From Bacteroidota bacterium (GTDB taxonomy: Bacteria > Bacteroidota > Bacteroidia > Sphingobacteriales > Sphingobacteriaceae): DNA of 32,809 nucleotides. Under the pieces are notes generated by a model, which made no database searches, was not told the origin of the DNA, and worked only from the letters and a program-made list of their open reading frames with translations. Below are positions 20,216 through 29,177 of this stretch, in pieces (position 1 is the first letter of the stretch; each line of letters opens with the position of its first letter). Location: contig JAMFRP010000061.1 of the NCBI GenBank assembly GCA_026224775.1, forward strand, positions 1-32,809, read 5' to 3'. The translations under genes were made by a program, and so were the position numbers.

Positions 20216-22642
20216 ATGAAAGCATTTCTATTTCTTCTACTTTTTATTTCTATTTCTTTTTTGTCTGCCGCGCAAAATGCACCAATAAATTTAACAGTTA
20301 AGGGTATCGCTATCGATTCAGTAAGTAAACAACCACTCGGTTATGTTACTGTTGCTTTACAGGATGCCAAAACTAATATGCCTGTTAAAAGTAATTTAAC
20401 TAAAGATGATGGCAGTTTTGAGTTAAAAGCACCTGCCGGTAAATCATATACATTGGTATTAGCTTTTGTTGGTTATCAAAGCAAAATATTGCCGATAACC
20501 GGAGCTAATAATGCCATTGATGTTGGCAAGATAATTATGCAAGCATCAACAAGTCAATTAAAAGATGTTGTTATTACAGCAGTTAAACCCTTAATGACCC
20601 AGGAAGTTGACAGAATTAGCTACAATGTAGCCGCCGACCCGGAAAGTAAATCTGTAACCGCGCTTGATATGATGCGCAAAGTACCTTTGTTAACGGTTGA
20701 TGCTAACGATAATATCCAGTTAAAAGGTAGCGGTAATTATAAAATATTAATCAATGGTAAGGAATCGGCTTTGTTGGCTAAGAATCCATCGGATGTGCTG
20801 CGTTCAATGCCCGGTACTAACATTGTGAAGATAGAGGTTATAACAACCCCACCTGCAAAATACGACGCGGAGGGTTTGGCAGGTATCATCAATATAATCA
20901 CCACGAAGAATATAGACGAAGGCTATAACATAGGCATCAATACCCGCTACAATACTGCCTGGGGGCCCGGTGTAAATTTAAACGGAACCGTTAAACAAGG
21001 TAAGTTTGGCTTCTCCGGTTATGCCGGTGCAGGTCGTCAAAATACAACGGTAACCCCTTATAATGGTACGGAAACATTTTTTAGCGATCATTCGGTTTTA
21101 TCGCAATCAGGCATAAATAGTTATAACGGCAATTATAAATATGCTAATGGTGATTTTAGTTATGAAATTGACAGTTTGAATTTGCTTACCGCTTCTGTTG
21201 ACTATGAAACGGATAAAAATGGCCAAATCTCAAACGAGCTTACTCAAACAAGGTTGAATAATGCCATCACGCAACAATACTATCAAAATGATTTAGCCAA
21301 CTCACATTATCAGGGTTTTGATGCAAGTCTTAATTATCAACTGGGGTTTAAAAAGAGTAAAGATCAATTATTGACACTTTCTTATAAGTACAGTTATTCG
21401 CCAAACATACAAATAACCAATAACAGATTTAGCGATACCATTAACTATCCTCAATCAAATTATAATCAATACAACAATGCAGGTACCCGCGAGCATACCA
21501 TACAGGTGGATTATGCCCAGCCATTAAATAAGAAGTTTAGTATAGAGGCGGGAGCGAAAGCTATCTTGCGAAATGATTTTAGCGATTTTCAGTCAGATAC
21601 GCTTAATAATACAAGCAATGAGTTTGAGCTTGATCCAACCCAAAGCAATAACTTCACCTATCATCAAAATATTTATAGTTTATATAACTCCTATCAGTTA
21701 AAACTAACCAAATGGACAGCGAAAGCGGGACTTCGGTTAGAAGAAACCACAGTTGGCGCTGATTTTAGTTCTGTTGATACTACGTTAAAAACTAATTACA
21801 CCAATCTTATTCCGTCAATCTCCATACAGCGGTCATTAACAAGTACCAGCAGCATAAATTTCGGCTTTACTGAACGTATCCAACGCCCGGATATTTATCA
21901 ATTAAACCCATTTGTGAACCGATCAAACCCGCAATTTATCACACAGGGTAATCCTGATCTTAAGCCGGAGTTAAACCATGTTTTTGAACTTAATTATAGC
22001 AGTTTTTCAAAGGGATCAATAAACCTTGGGCTTAGTTATTCGTTCTCCAACAACTCGATACAGAATGTCAGCAACTTAACAGGCGACAATGTTACCTACT
22101 CAACATACGAAAACCTTGGAAGTAATAGCAGCTTAGGTTTAAATATAAATACCAATTATCCTATCACCACAAAGTTATCGCTTAGTATAAACGGCCTGAT
22201 TAACCGCGTATGGTTAAAAGGGGTTTATGATGGTAGTTTAGATAAAAACACCGGTTATGTAGGTAATATGTTTACCAATATCTCGTATAAATTTGATGAT
22301 GGCTATCGTATAGGTACCAACACGGGTTACTTTAGTGGTAATGTTAATTTGCAAGGAACAACAAGCTATTTTATTTTTAACTCTTATGTTTTCAGCAAGG
22401 ATCTGTTAAAAAAGAATGCCACCATATCATTTGTAGCTAATAACCCATGGAGTAAATTTTGGATTGGTAATTCCTATACACGCACCACTGATTTCTATCA
22501 GGAGAATAATAATTATAATACTTACCGCACATTTGCTATAAGATTAAGTTATAAATTTGGCAAGCTAAATGGCGATATTAAGAAAAATCAGCATGGTATT
22601 AATAATGATGATACCAAAGGAAAATCAAGCGGTAATAACTAA
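20216..22642 (+). CDS. TonB-dependent outer-membrane beta-barrel receptor (OMP_b-brl_3 type)
   Basis: This 808-aa protein begins with a signal peptide (about 19 residues). A carboxypeptidase-D regulatory-like domain follows at about residues 25-112 (TVKGIAIDSVSKQPLGYVTV, LVLAFVGYQSKILPI). The plug domain lies at about 115-230 (LKDVVITAVKPLM, VPLLTVDANDNIQLKGSG, PAKYDAEGLAGIINIITT). A long beta-barrel ends in aromatic strands (FAIRLSYKFGK). No SusD gene is next to it, and it resembles the outer-membrane beta-barrel family more than SusC. The substrate is unknown. A Gly/Asn/Asp-rich charged tail follows the last strand. A 6-nt gap to the next gene suggests cotranscription. Confidence 0.9.
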   Translation: MKAFLFLLLFISISFLSAAQNAPINLTVKGIAIDSVSKQPLGYVTVALQDAKTNMPVKSNLTKDDGSFELKAPAGKSYTLVLAFVGYQSKILPITGANNAIDVGKIIMQASTSQLKDVVITAVKPLMTQEVDRISYNVAADPESKSVTALDMMRKVPLLTVDANDNIQLKGSGNYKILINGKESALLAKNPSDVLRSMPGTNIVKIEVITTPPAKYDAEGLAGIINIITTKNIDEGYNIGINTRYNTAWGPGVNLNGTVKQGKFGFSGYAGAGRQNTTVTPYNGTETFFSDHSVLSQSGINSYNGNYKYANGDFSYEIDSLNLLTASVDYETDKNGQISNELTQTRLNNAITQQYYQNDLANSHYQGFDASLNYQLGFKKSKDQLLTLSYKYSYSPNIQITNNRFSDTINYPQSNYNQYNNAGTREHTIQVDYAQPLNKKFSIEAGAKAILRNDFSDFQSDTLNNTSNEFELDPTQSNNFTYHQNIYSLYNSYQLKLTKWTAKAGLRLEETTVGADFSSVDTTLKTNYTNLIPSISIQRSLTSTSSINFGFTERIQRPDIYQLNPFVNRSNPQFITQGNPDLKPELNHVFELNYSSFSKGSINLGLSYSFSNNSIQNVSNLTGDNVTYSTYENLGSNSSLGLNINTNYPITTKLSLSINGLINRVWLKGVYDGSLDKNTGYVGNMFTNISYKFDDGYRIGTNTGYFSGNVNLQGTTSYFIFNSYVFSKDLLKKNATISFVANNPWSKFWIGNSYTRTTDFYQENNNYNTYRTFAIRLSYKFGKLNGDIKKNQHGINNDDTKGKSSGNN

Positions 22643-22648
22643 TAGAAA

Positions 22649-22996
22649 ATGAAGGTTTACGGAATAACAAATTGCAATACAGTTAAAAAGGCGCTCGACT
22701 GGCTTAAAGCTAATAACGTGGATTATGAGTTTCATGATTTTAAAAAAATGGGTATAAGCGAGCAAAAGCTTAATGAGTGGAATGAAAAAGCCGGTTACGA
22801 AAAGTTCATGAACAAACAAGGCTTAACCTGGAAACAACTTGACCCTGCGATAAAAGAAAGCGTAAAAGGAGTTGCGGAAGCATTGCCTTTGATGCAACAA
22901 AAAACCAGTATGATAAAAAGACCGGTTATTGAAGATGGCGGGTTTTTGTTTTTTGGTTTTGATGAAGCCGCTTATACAGCGCATTTCAAAAAATAA
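22649..22996 (+). CDS. ArsC/Spx-family thioredoxin-fold protein (YffB-like)
   Basis: This 115-aa protein has the ArsC-like fold: KVYGITNCNTVKKALDWLK with the single reactive Cys9, and MIKRPVIEDGGFLFFGFDEA with the family's RP motif. There is no CxxC, so it is not Spx of the Firmicutes type. The closest well-known branch is YffB, whose role is uncertain (a thiol-dependent reductase has been proposed). It is not a proven arsenate reductase, and no ars genes are near. It follows the receptor gene by 6 nt. Confidence 0.85.
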   Translation: MKVYGITNCNTVKKALDWLKANNVDYEFHDFKKMGISEQKLNEWNEKAGYEKFMNKQGLTWKQLDPAIKESVKGVAEALPLMQQKTSMIKRPVIEDGGFLFFGFDEAAYTAHFKK

Positions 22997-23112
22997 CTAG
23001 TTGTTTGGGTTTTAATATGCTATGGGTTAATGGTAGGGTAACAAATACTTTACCTATACCCCTTTAATTTATTTTACACTATATTAGTCACAGAATTTTT
23101 AACTGACTAATA

Positions 23113-25098
23113 ATGAAATTAAAACTAATAGCTGGTTTTCTGCCGGCTTTATTAATTGCTGTAAACTTCTCATTCGCGCAGCAACAACCCGCGGCGGCAA
23201 CTACACCCGCCTCACCCGAAACCCAATACAATTATCGTGATGCTTTCGCCCCCTTCTTTTACAGCAAGAATGGTAATGAATATCGTGCTGCTGATGGCCA
23301 ACCAGGCCCAAAATATTGGCAGAACCATGCAGACTACCAAATAACCGCATCGCTTAATGATCAAACTAATGAAATTACAGGTTCGGAAACGGTAACTTAT
23401 ACCAATAATAGCCCCCAAAAACTTGGCTTTTTATGGATGCAGGTTGAACAAAATTTGTTCAAATCTGATTCAAGAGGTACTGCGATTGTTCCGTTAACAG
23501 GCAGTCGTAACTGGGGCCGTGGTCAAGCTTTTGATGCAGGCGACAAAATAAAATCAGTTAAAGTTGATGGTGTTGATGTGAAATACCTGATTACTGATAC
23601 CCGTATGCAGGTTTTTTTACCAAAAGAGCTGGAAGCTAATGGGGCTAAAGCAAAAATAGAAATCGAGTGGTCATTTATAGCGCCTGATTATGGATCAGAC
23701 CGTATGGGTGTATTATCAACCCAAAACGGCAAGATCTTCCAGATAGCGCAATGGTACCCACGCATGTGTGTATATGATGATATAATGGGATGGAACACCC
23801 TGCCTTATACCGGTCCGGGTGAATTTTATCTGGAGTATGGTGATTTTGATTTAAGTATTACAGCACCTGCTAATCACATCGTGGTCGCATCTGGCGAATT
23901 GCAAAACCCATCAGAAGTTTATACCGCAGAGCAATTAAAGCGTTGGAATGATGCGTCGCAAAGCGAAAAAACTGTAATCATTCGTAGTGCAAAAGAAGTT
24001 ACTGACGCTGCATCCCGCCCATCAAGCAAAGGCACATTAACCTGGCACTTTAAAATTAAAAATGCGCGCGATGCTTCCTGGGGATCATCATCAGCATTTA
24101 TTTTGGATGCCGCGAAACTGGATTTACCAAGCGGAAGGAAAGCAATGGCTATCTCGGCCTATCCGGTTGAAAGCGATGGTAACGATGCTTATGGCCGTTC
24201 AACTGAATACGTTAAAAAATCATTGGAATTTAACTCATCAAAATGGTATGAGTTCCCTTATCCAAATGCAACTGTAGTTGCAGGTATAGTAGGTGGAATG
24301 GAATATCCGGGTATTGTTTTCTGCGGATATAAAGCAAAAGGCAAAGGTTTATGGGGAGTGAACGATCATGAGTTTGGGCATAACTGGTTCCCGATGATCG
24401 TTGGTTCAAATGAACGTTTATATGGTTGGATGGATGAAGGCTTCAATACTTTTATCAATACACTATCAACCGCAAACTTTAATAATGGTGAGTATAAACC
24501 GGCAAAACCAATGGATATGCATCATGTTGGTCCGATGATAACTTCGCCAGATCTTGAGCCGGTAATGACAGAGCCTGCAGATTTAAAAGAAAAAAATACA
24601 GGGATATTACTTTATTACAAACCAAGCATAGCACTAACATTATTACGTGAGCAGGTTTTAGGCCCTGAGCGTTTTGACCGTGCATTTCAAACTTATATAG
24701 AGAGATGGGCATATAAACACCCAACACCGGATGACTTTTTCCGCACCATGGAAAATGTATCAGGTGAAACATTGCAATGGTTTTGGAGAGCATGGTTTGT
24801 GAACAACTGGCGCTTAGATGTTGCTGTTAGCGATGTTAAATATGTAGATAATGACCCTACTAAAGGGGCATTGATCACAATTGATAACCTTGATAAAATG
24901 GCAATGCCGGTTATACTCGAAATAAAACTAAAGAGCGGCAAAACAGATCGTATAAAATTCCCCGTTGAGATATGGGAGCGTTTCAGCAGCTGGACATTCA
25001 AATATCCGTCAACAGAAGAAATACAATCTGTTACTTATGACCCCGATAATGTATTCCCGGATTATAACCCGGACAATAACGTTTGGACAGCAAAATAA
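23113..25098 (+). CDS. Secreted M1-family zinc metallopeptidase, long form
   Basis: This 661-aa exported enzyme has a signal peptide to about residue 22 and then a Pro/Ala-rich stretch. The zinc site is complete: H419-E420-F-G-H423 in DHEFGHNWF, and E442 in WMDEGF at the normal 18-residue spacing. The exopeptidase motif is GGMEYPG (394-400) in place of GAMEN. A C-terminal domain with FWRAWFVNNWRLDVAVSDVK follows. It probably cleaves peptides in the periplasm or outside the cell. It is only distantly similar to the M1 protein at 8370-10040 (length and the GAMEN-site residues differ). It has a terminator just after the stop. Confidence 0.94.
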   Translation: MKLKLIAGFLPALLIAVNFSFAQQQPAAATTPASPETQYNYRDAFAPFFYSKNGNEYRAADGQPGPKYWQNHADYQITASLNDQTNEITGSETVTYTNNSPQKLGFLWMQVEQNLFKSDSRGTAIVPLTGSRNWGRGQAFDAGDKIKSVKVDGVDVKYLITDTRMQVFLPKELEANGAKAKIEIEWSFIAPDYGSDRMGVLSTQNGKIFQIAQWYPRMCVYDDIMGWNTLPYTGPGEFYLEYGDFDLSITAPANHIVVASGELQNPSEVYTAEQLKRWNDASQSEKTVIIRSAKEVTDAASRPSSKGTLTWHFKIKNARDASWGSSSAFILDAAKLDLPSGRKAMAISAYPVESDGNDAYGRSTEYVKKSLEFNSSKWYEFPYPNATVVAGIVGGMEYPGIVFCGYKAKGKGLWGVNDHEFGHNWFPMIVGSNERLYGWMDEGFNTFINTLSTANFNNGEYKPAKPMDMHHVGPMITSPDLEPVMTEPADLKEKNTGILLYYKPSIALTLLREQVLGPERFDRAFQTYIERWAYKHPTPDDFFRTMENVSGETLQWFWRAWFVNNWRLDVAVSDVKYVDNDPTKGALITIDNLDKMAMPVILEIKLKSGKTDRIKFPVEIWERFSSWTFKYPSTEEIQSVTYDPDNVFPDYNPDNNVWTAK

Positions 25099-25101
25099 TT
25101 T

Positions 25102-25130
25102 AAAACCCGGCTTAGCCGGGTTTTTTGTTT
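25102..25130 (+). terminator. Terminator after the second M1 peptidase
   Basis: AAAACCCGGC (25102-25111) pairs perfectly with GCCGGGTTTT (25115-25124) around TTA, followed by TTGTTT. It starts 3 nt past the stop codon and is a strong intrinsic terminator. Confidence 0.93.
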
Positions 25131-25183
25131 AATAGGTTTTTATATTGCCATTAATAATAACCTATTTAGTGATTGAGTAGAAA

Positions 25184-25344
25184 TTATTAAACAATTGTCA
25201 TTTCGACGAGCGGGATAGGGTTCCTGCGCGAGGGCGAGGAGAAATCTTCTACGAGCGAACAGTTGACTAAGCAATTGTAGAAGATTTCTCCTCACACAAC
25301 GCTTAATCCCACCTCTTGTTCGTCGAAATGGCACTGTTTAATAA
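25184..25344. repeat. Long palindromic element, GTCATTTCGACGA family
   Basis: The outer arms TTATTAAACA and TGTTTAATAA (25184-25193, 25335-25344) are perfect. They continue inward into near-matching CATTTCGACGA words (one indel, one mismatch). A separate 17-bp stem lies at 25236-25252 and 25277-25293 (core GGAGAAATCTTCTAC). It is about 161 bp long and codes for no protein. It lies between the M1 terminator and the GNAT gene and differs in sequence from the other repeat families here. Confidence 0.75.
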
Positions 25345-25381
25345 ATAAAGATGTATTTTAATCGCGCATCATGTTGACAAA

Positions 25382-25807
25382 ATGGAAGAAGAAATATCAA
25401 TAGAACAAATACGCCACGAACTTACCTGGATATTAAGGCAAAAAGTTTTATATCCTGAACGTGATATGTATGATATGGGCCTGGAAGAAGACCTAAGCGG
25501 GATACATTTTGGCGCCTTTAAAGGTAATCGCTTGGTTGGTGTTATTTCTTTGTTCCAAAATGGGGATGATTTCCAATTCAGAAAGGTGGCCGTTGATCCC
25601 TCTGCACAAAATATGGGTATCGGTAGTTTGATGTTGAATTATGTTACTGCCTTTGCTGTAAGCGAAGGTGGCAAACGCATCTGGTGTAATGCAAGGCTTA
25701 CGGCTATCCCGTTTTATTTGAAGCATGGTTTTGCGCAAACTGGAAAAACTTTTGAAAAGGGATGTGTGGATTATGAAACGATGGAAAAAGAACTATTCAT
25801 TAATTAA
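25382..25807 (+). CDS. GNAT-family N-acetyltransferase
   Basis: This 141-aa cytoplasmic enzyme has the GNAT fold: a beta-4 strand FRKVAVDPSAQ and the acetyl-CoA pyrophosphate loop Q76-N-M-G79-I-G81 (Q/RxxGxG/A). A later strand WCNARLTAIPFYLKHGF contains the tyrosine (Y112) often used as general acid. The substrate cannot be predicted. Its 3' end overlaps the 3' end of the minus-strand lipoprotein gene by 15 bp, so the two are transcribed into each other. Confidence 0.88.
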   Translation: MEEEISIEQIRHELTWILRQKVLYPERDMYDMGLEEDLSGIHFGAFKGNRLVGVISLFQNGDDFQFRKVAVDPSAQNMGIGSLMLNYVTAFAVSEGGKRIWCNARLTAIPFYLKHGFAQTGKTFEKGCVDYETMEKELFIN

Positions 25808-26698
25808 GTCTTGAAGTATAGTGGCAGCATAACTGTTTTGATACATAGTTTCGGATTGCTTAGCCATATTTATCGCGCTCTCGATATCTCCTTCAGATTC
25901 ATAAACCACTGCTAAGTTGTATGCCGATCTACCTGCTATTACCGGGTCAATATTTTTAGTTAACGGTATCAGTAAACTATCAGCTTTGTTGAAATTTCCT
26001 GATAAAATCTCATTTACAGCCGGTTTAAGTAATTCATCTGTATAAAGCGGACGCAGGTTGGCTACCGAACCCGGAAGATAATCCTGTAAGGCCGTGTGAG
26101 CAGCATGTTGGGCAGCAATTATAAAAGCACTTTTGCTTCCCTTAATAGTTGGATGAACCAAAAGTGTGGAGAATATATTTACATAAGGAATTTCGTCACT
26201 AGGTTCATTCGCAGTTCCATTAAGCTTTTTAAAATATAGGCCATCGCTTTGATATAGGAGGAAATCTGTAGCTACATTGGTGCTATAATACGAGGTGCCA
26301 TCATTAATATCATCTAAATTAATATTCGCACTAAATTTTTCTAATGAGAGCACATAGGTTACATGGTAGTTAGCAGCTAATGTTTTTATAGAGTCGGTAT
26401 TTAGTCTGAAATTCACAGAATCGACAATATTGATAATCCTGATGCCCGGTAATGTGCTTAAAGCATCGTCGCAATAATTAATAGCACTAATAGCGGCGGA
26501 TTTTAGAACATCACGCTTTTTCTGGTTATTTAAGTTCCATTGGTTGGTATCAACCCGGTTGATTAGTAATATAGTAGTTGAATCTGCGCCAAAATATACT
26601 TTTGGTGTGTAGTTCACAGCCACACTGACATATTGAATTGCATGGCAAGCGCTCAATAACATTATTAAAATAAAACATATAGATTTAGGCAACTTCAT
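25793..26698 (-). CDS. Predicted lipoprotein of unknown function
   Basis: This 301-aa protein has a lipoprotein signal (MKLPKSICFILIMLLSACHA; lipobox LSAC with Cys18), so it is anchored in the periplasm-facing membrane leaflet. The mature part has no recognised catalytic motif. The C-terminal region, from about residue 225, is helical with TPR-like character (AVNEILSGNFNKADSLLIPL, then SAYNLAVVYESEGDIESAIN). It may belong to the Bacteroidota DUF6340-type lipoproteins, but this is from memory and unconfirmed. It overlaps the GNAT gene tail-to-tail by 15 bp and has a hairpin-rich leader. Confidence 0.75.
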   Translation of the reverse strand: MKLPKSICFILIMLLSACHAIQYVSVAVNYTPKVYFGADSTTILLINRVDTNQWNLNNQKKRDVLKSAAISAINYCDDALSTLPGIRIINIVDSVNFRLNTDSIKTLAANYHVTYVLSLEKFSANINLDDINDGTSYYSTNVATDFLLYQSDGLYFKKLNGTANEPSDEIPYVNIFSTLLVHPTIKGSKSAFIIAAQHAAHTALQDYLPGSVANLRPLYTDELLKPAVNEILSGNFNKADSLLIPLTKNIDPVIAGRSAYNLAVVYESEGDIESAINMAKQSETMYQNSYAATILQDLINE

Positions 26699-26734
26699 AC
26701 TAATTAAGCTAATCTTTCAATATGAAAGATAAGT

Positions 26735-26762
26735 AAAAAAAGCCGGCTAACTAAACCGGCTT
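26735..26762 (-). terminator. Minus-strand terminator-like hairpin in the lipoprotein leader
   Basis: Read on the minus strand, AAGCCGG pairs with CCGGCTT around a 9-nt loop and is followed by a T-run (the A-run at 26735-26741 on the plus strand). It lies 36 nt upstream of the lipoprotein start. A second perfect hairpin, ATCTTTCA/TGAAAGAT (26712-26730), lies between it and the ATG. No minus-strand gene ends here, so it could be an attenuator or the end of a small leader RNA. Confidence 0.55.
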
Positions 26763-26894
26763 CTAACCAAACTAAACTAATTTCTGAAAAAAAATTACTT
26801 ACTGCAAAGTAACGGCAAGCGTATAAAGTAAATGTTAAGGCATCAATAAACTTGAATAGGCTTATTTAATATATAGCAATATCCTCAGCTTTAT

Positions 26895-26902
26895 TATATT
26901 TG
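26895..26902 (+). promoter_or_regulatory. -7 box upstream of the M42 peptidase
   Basis: TATATTTG, followed by CGTG, matches TAnnTTTG exactly. It ends 34 nt before the ATG at 26937. An in-frame GTG at 26904 lies just downstream of this box, at or before the likely transcription start, which argues against that codon as the start. No TTG at the usual distance upstream is evident. Confidence 0.55.
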
Positions 26903-26936
26903 CGTGTGGCCAAATGCAAATGGCTGCCAATTACAT

Positions 26937-28052
26937 ATGGCTAAAAAAAAATCAGATACAGCGAAGCACGCTCCTGTTGTAACCGAAACTTCTCTTGCTT
27001 TTTTTGAGAACTATATAAATAATCCATCACCTACAGGTTTTGAATCTACGGGCCAAAAACTATGGCTTGATTATATTGCTCCTTACATTGACGAGCATTA
27101 TGTAGATAATTACGGTACTGCCGTAGGTATCATCAACCCAAAAGCTGAATATAAAGTTGTTATCGAAGCTCATGCTGATGAGATTTCGTGGTTTGTAAAT
27201 TACATCACTAGTGATGGATTGATCTATGTTATCCGTAATGGAGGCTCTGATCACCAGATAGCTCCTTCAAAACGTGTAAATATTCATACCGATAATGGCA
27301 TCGTAAAAGCAGTTTTCGGCTGGCCAGCTATCCATACCCGTGGAGCAGGTGAGAAAGAAGAAGCGCCATCACTGAAAAACATATTCCTGGATTGCGGTTG
27401 CACATCAAAGGAAGAAGTTGAGAAAAAAGGTATCCACGTAGGTTGTGTAATTACCTACGAGGATGAGTTTATGATCCTTAACGACCGCTATTACGTTGGC
27501 CGTGCATTAGATAACCGTGCCGGTGGCTTTATGATAGCTGAGGTTGCACGTCTACTTAAAGAAAACAAAAAGAAATTACCTTTTGGCTTATACATTGTAA
27601 ACGCAGTACAGGAAGAAATTGGCTTGCGTGGTGCGGAAATGATCGCTCATCACATAAAACCAAATGTGGCTATTGTAACTGATGTTACGCATGATACCCA
27701 GACCCCAATGATCAGCAAAATTACTCAGGGCGATCTGGCTTGCGGAAAAGGGCCTGTAGTATCATATGCACCTGCGGTACAGAATAATCTGAACAAACTA
27801 TTGATCGAGACCGCGCAAAAAGCCGAAATTCCATTCCAGCGCCAGGCATCTTCAAGATCTACCGGTACTGATACTGATGCATTTGCTTATTCAAATGGCG
27901 GCGTACCATCAGCATTAATATCATTGCCTTTGCGCTATATGCATACTACTGTAGAAATGATACACAAAGAAGATGTGGATAACGTTATCCGCTTAATATA
28001 TGAATCGCTGCTAAATATTAAAGCCGGACAGGATTTTAGATATATTAAATAG
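26937..28052 (+). CDS. M42-family metallopeptidase (glutamyl aminopeptidase-like)
   Basis: A cytoplasmic, usually dodecameric, di-zinc aminopeptidase of 371 aa. All metal residues are visible: H79 in EAHADE, D192 in RALDNRAGG, E227 in VQEEIGLRG (with E226 as general base), D249 in IVTDVTHD and H336 in RYMHTTVE. The start is taken at the ATG at 26937 (MAKKKSDTAK) because a promoter box lies at 26895-26902. The N-terminal stretch is basic and may be non-conserved. It lies in a separate transcript from the next gene, 97 nt further on. Confidence 0.92.
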   Translation: MAKKKSDTAKHAPVVTETSLAFFENYINNPSPTGFESTGQKLWLDYIAPYIDEHYVDNYGTAVGIINPKAEYKVVIEAHADEISWFVNYITSDGLIYVIRNGGSDHQIAPSKRVNIHTDNGIVKAVFGWPAIHTRGAGEKEEAPSLKNIFLDCGCTSKEEVEKKGIHVGCVITYEDEFMILNDRYYVGRALDNRAGGFMIAEVARLLKENKKKLPFGLYIVNAVQEEIGLRGAEMIAHHIKPNVAIVTDVTHDTQTPMISKITQGDLACGKGPVVSYAPAVQNNLNKLLIETAQKAEIPFQRQASSRSTGTDTDAFAYSNGGVPSALISLPLRYMHTTVEMIHKEDVDNVIRLIYESLLNIKAGQDFRYIK

Positions 28053-28149
28053 ATTTTAAAACAATTTTTACCAAAATAAGTCTTCACTATAGTAAAAGTC
28101 ATTTTAAAATGTCATATTTACATTTATAAATTATCACCTCTAATATACT

Positions 28150-29052
28150 ATGAAACCTACATTATTAATACTGGCTGCAGGTATGGCCAGCCGCTATGGC
28201 AGCATGAAACAAGTTGATGGCTTTGGCCCTAATGGCGAAACCATTATTGATTATTCAATTTATGATGCCATTAAAGCAGGATTTGGAAAAGTGAGCTTTA
28301 TTATTCGCGAAGAATTTGCTGAACCCTTTAAGGCTATTTTTGAACCTAAATTAGCAGGGCGTATTGAAACTGATTATGTTTACCAGAGCTACGATTTGAA
28401 GCCTTTTGGTATCGATAAAGAAATTGAACGCGCTAAACCATGGGGAACTGCCCATGCAGTATTAGCTGCCCGCAACCAGATAAACGAACCTTTTTGCGTA
28501 ATCAACGCTGATGATTTTTACGGTTATGATTCATTTGAAAAAATGGCTAAGTTTTTAACGACTGAAGTTGCTGATGATAAATATTCATTAATAGGTTATC
28601 AGATAGATAAAACTTTGTCTGATTACGGATCAGTATCTCGTGGTGTTTGTAAGGTTGATGACAATGGCAACATGGTTGAGATTAATGAGCGTACCCAGGT
28701 TTATTTTGCAAAAGATGGTGGCGTGGTGTATGAAGAAGGTGGTGTTGAAACTCCTTTATCTACAGATACCCGTGTTTCAATGAATTTTTGGGGATTTACT
28801 CCGGCTGTATTTAAACAAAGCGAGCAAATGTTCCGTGATTTTGTTGCCGCTAATGAGGATAAGCCAAAATCGGAATTTTTTATCCCTTTGGTTGCCGATC
28901 AGCTTATAAAAAGCAACATCGCATCATTCAAGGTTATTCCAACCGCATCAAAGTGGTTTGGCGTTACTTATAAAGAAGATAAACCTATCGTTCAAAAATG
29001 TATCTCTGATTTGGTAAACAGTGGCGTTTATCCGGAGAATCTTTGGGCATAA
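28150..29052 (+). CDS. Sugar-nucleotide nucleotidyltransferase
   Basis: This 300-aa protein of the NTP_transferase family transfers a nucleotide to a sugar-1-phosphate. The N-terminal signature LILAAGMASRYGSMKQVDGF (nucleotide binding, about 6-25) is followed by PWGTAHAV (97-104) and VINADDFYG with D121/D122 for metal. NFWGFTPAVFKQ marks the later active-site strand. It resembles UTP-glucose-1-phosphate or related uridylyl/thymidylyl transferases, but the sugar is not certain. A terminator stands 22 nt after the stop, so it is monocistronic. Confidence 0.85.
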   Translation: MKPTLLILAAGMASRYGSMKQVDGFGPNGETIIDYSIYDAIKAGFGKVSFIIREEFAEPFKAIFEPKLAGRIETDYVYQSYDLKPFGIDKEIERAKPWGTAHAVLAARNQINEPFCVINADDFYGYDSFEKMAKFLTTEVADDKYSLIGYQIDKTLSDYGSVSRGVCKVDDNGNMVEINERTQVYFAKDGGVVYEEGGVETPLSTDTRVSMNFWGFTPAVFKQSEQMFRDFVAANEDKPKSEFFIPLVADQLIKSNIASFKVIPTASKWFGVTYKEDKPIVQKCISDLVNSGVYPENLWA

Positions 29053-29074
29053 TTAACAATATTATTTATGTGAG

Positions 29075-29099
29075 ATCCCGCCTTGTGCGGGATTTTTTT
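29075..29099 (+). terminator. Terminator after the nucleotidyltransferase
   Basis: ATCCCGC (29075-29081) pairs with GCGGGAT (29087-29093) around CTTGT, followed by TTTTTTG. It is a classical strong intrinsic terminator 22 nt after the stop codon. Confidence 0.93.
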
Positions 29100-29149
29100 G
29101 TTTTAAAGGAAAATATCTCGAAATTCCGGCAACGTTCCCGGAGAATTAT

Positions 29150-29157
29150 TACTTTTG
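29150..29157 (+). promoter_or_regulatory. Candidate -7 box upstream of the GH31 gene
   Basis: TACTTTTG (29150-29157) matches TAnnTTTG. It ends 20 nt before the ATG at 29178. The usual upstream TTG element is not visible, so support is partial. Confidence 0.45.
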
Positions 29158-29177
29158 GCTTTACCAATTATTAAAAT

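Noticed and set aside
20216..22642. SusC of a polysaccharide utilisation locus
   Set aside because: No SusD-like gene follows, and the layout is that of the stand-alone outer-membrane beta-barrel family. The GH31 gene is 6.5 kb away and in a separate transcript.
22649..22996. Arsenate reductase (arsenic resistance)
   Set aside because: It has the ArsC-like fold with one Cys and an RP motif, but no ars genes adjoin and it best fits the YffB-like branch. The arsenate role is unsupported.
25140..25334. Open reading frame within the palindromic element
   Set aside because: The translation is Arg/Leu-rich and follows the repeat, with no start context. The sequence is explained by the inverted repeat.
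26904..26936. GTG start for the M42 peptidase adding eleven residues
   Set aside because: It lies immediately after the TATATTTG box, at or before the expected transcript start. The ATG at 26937 fits better.
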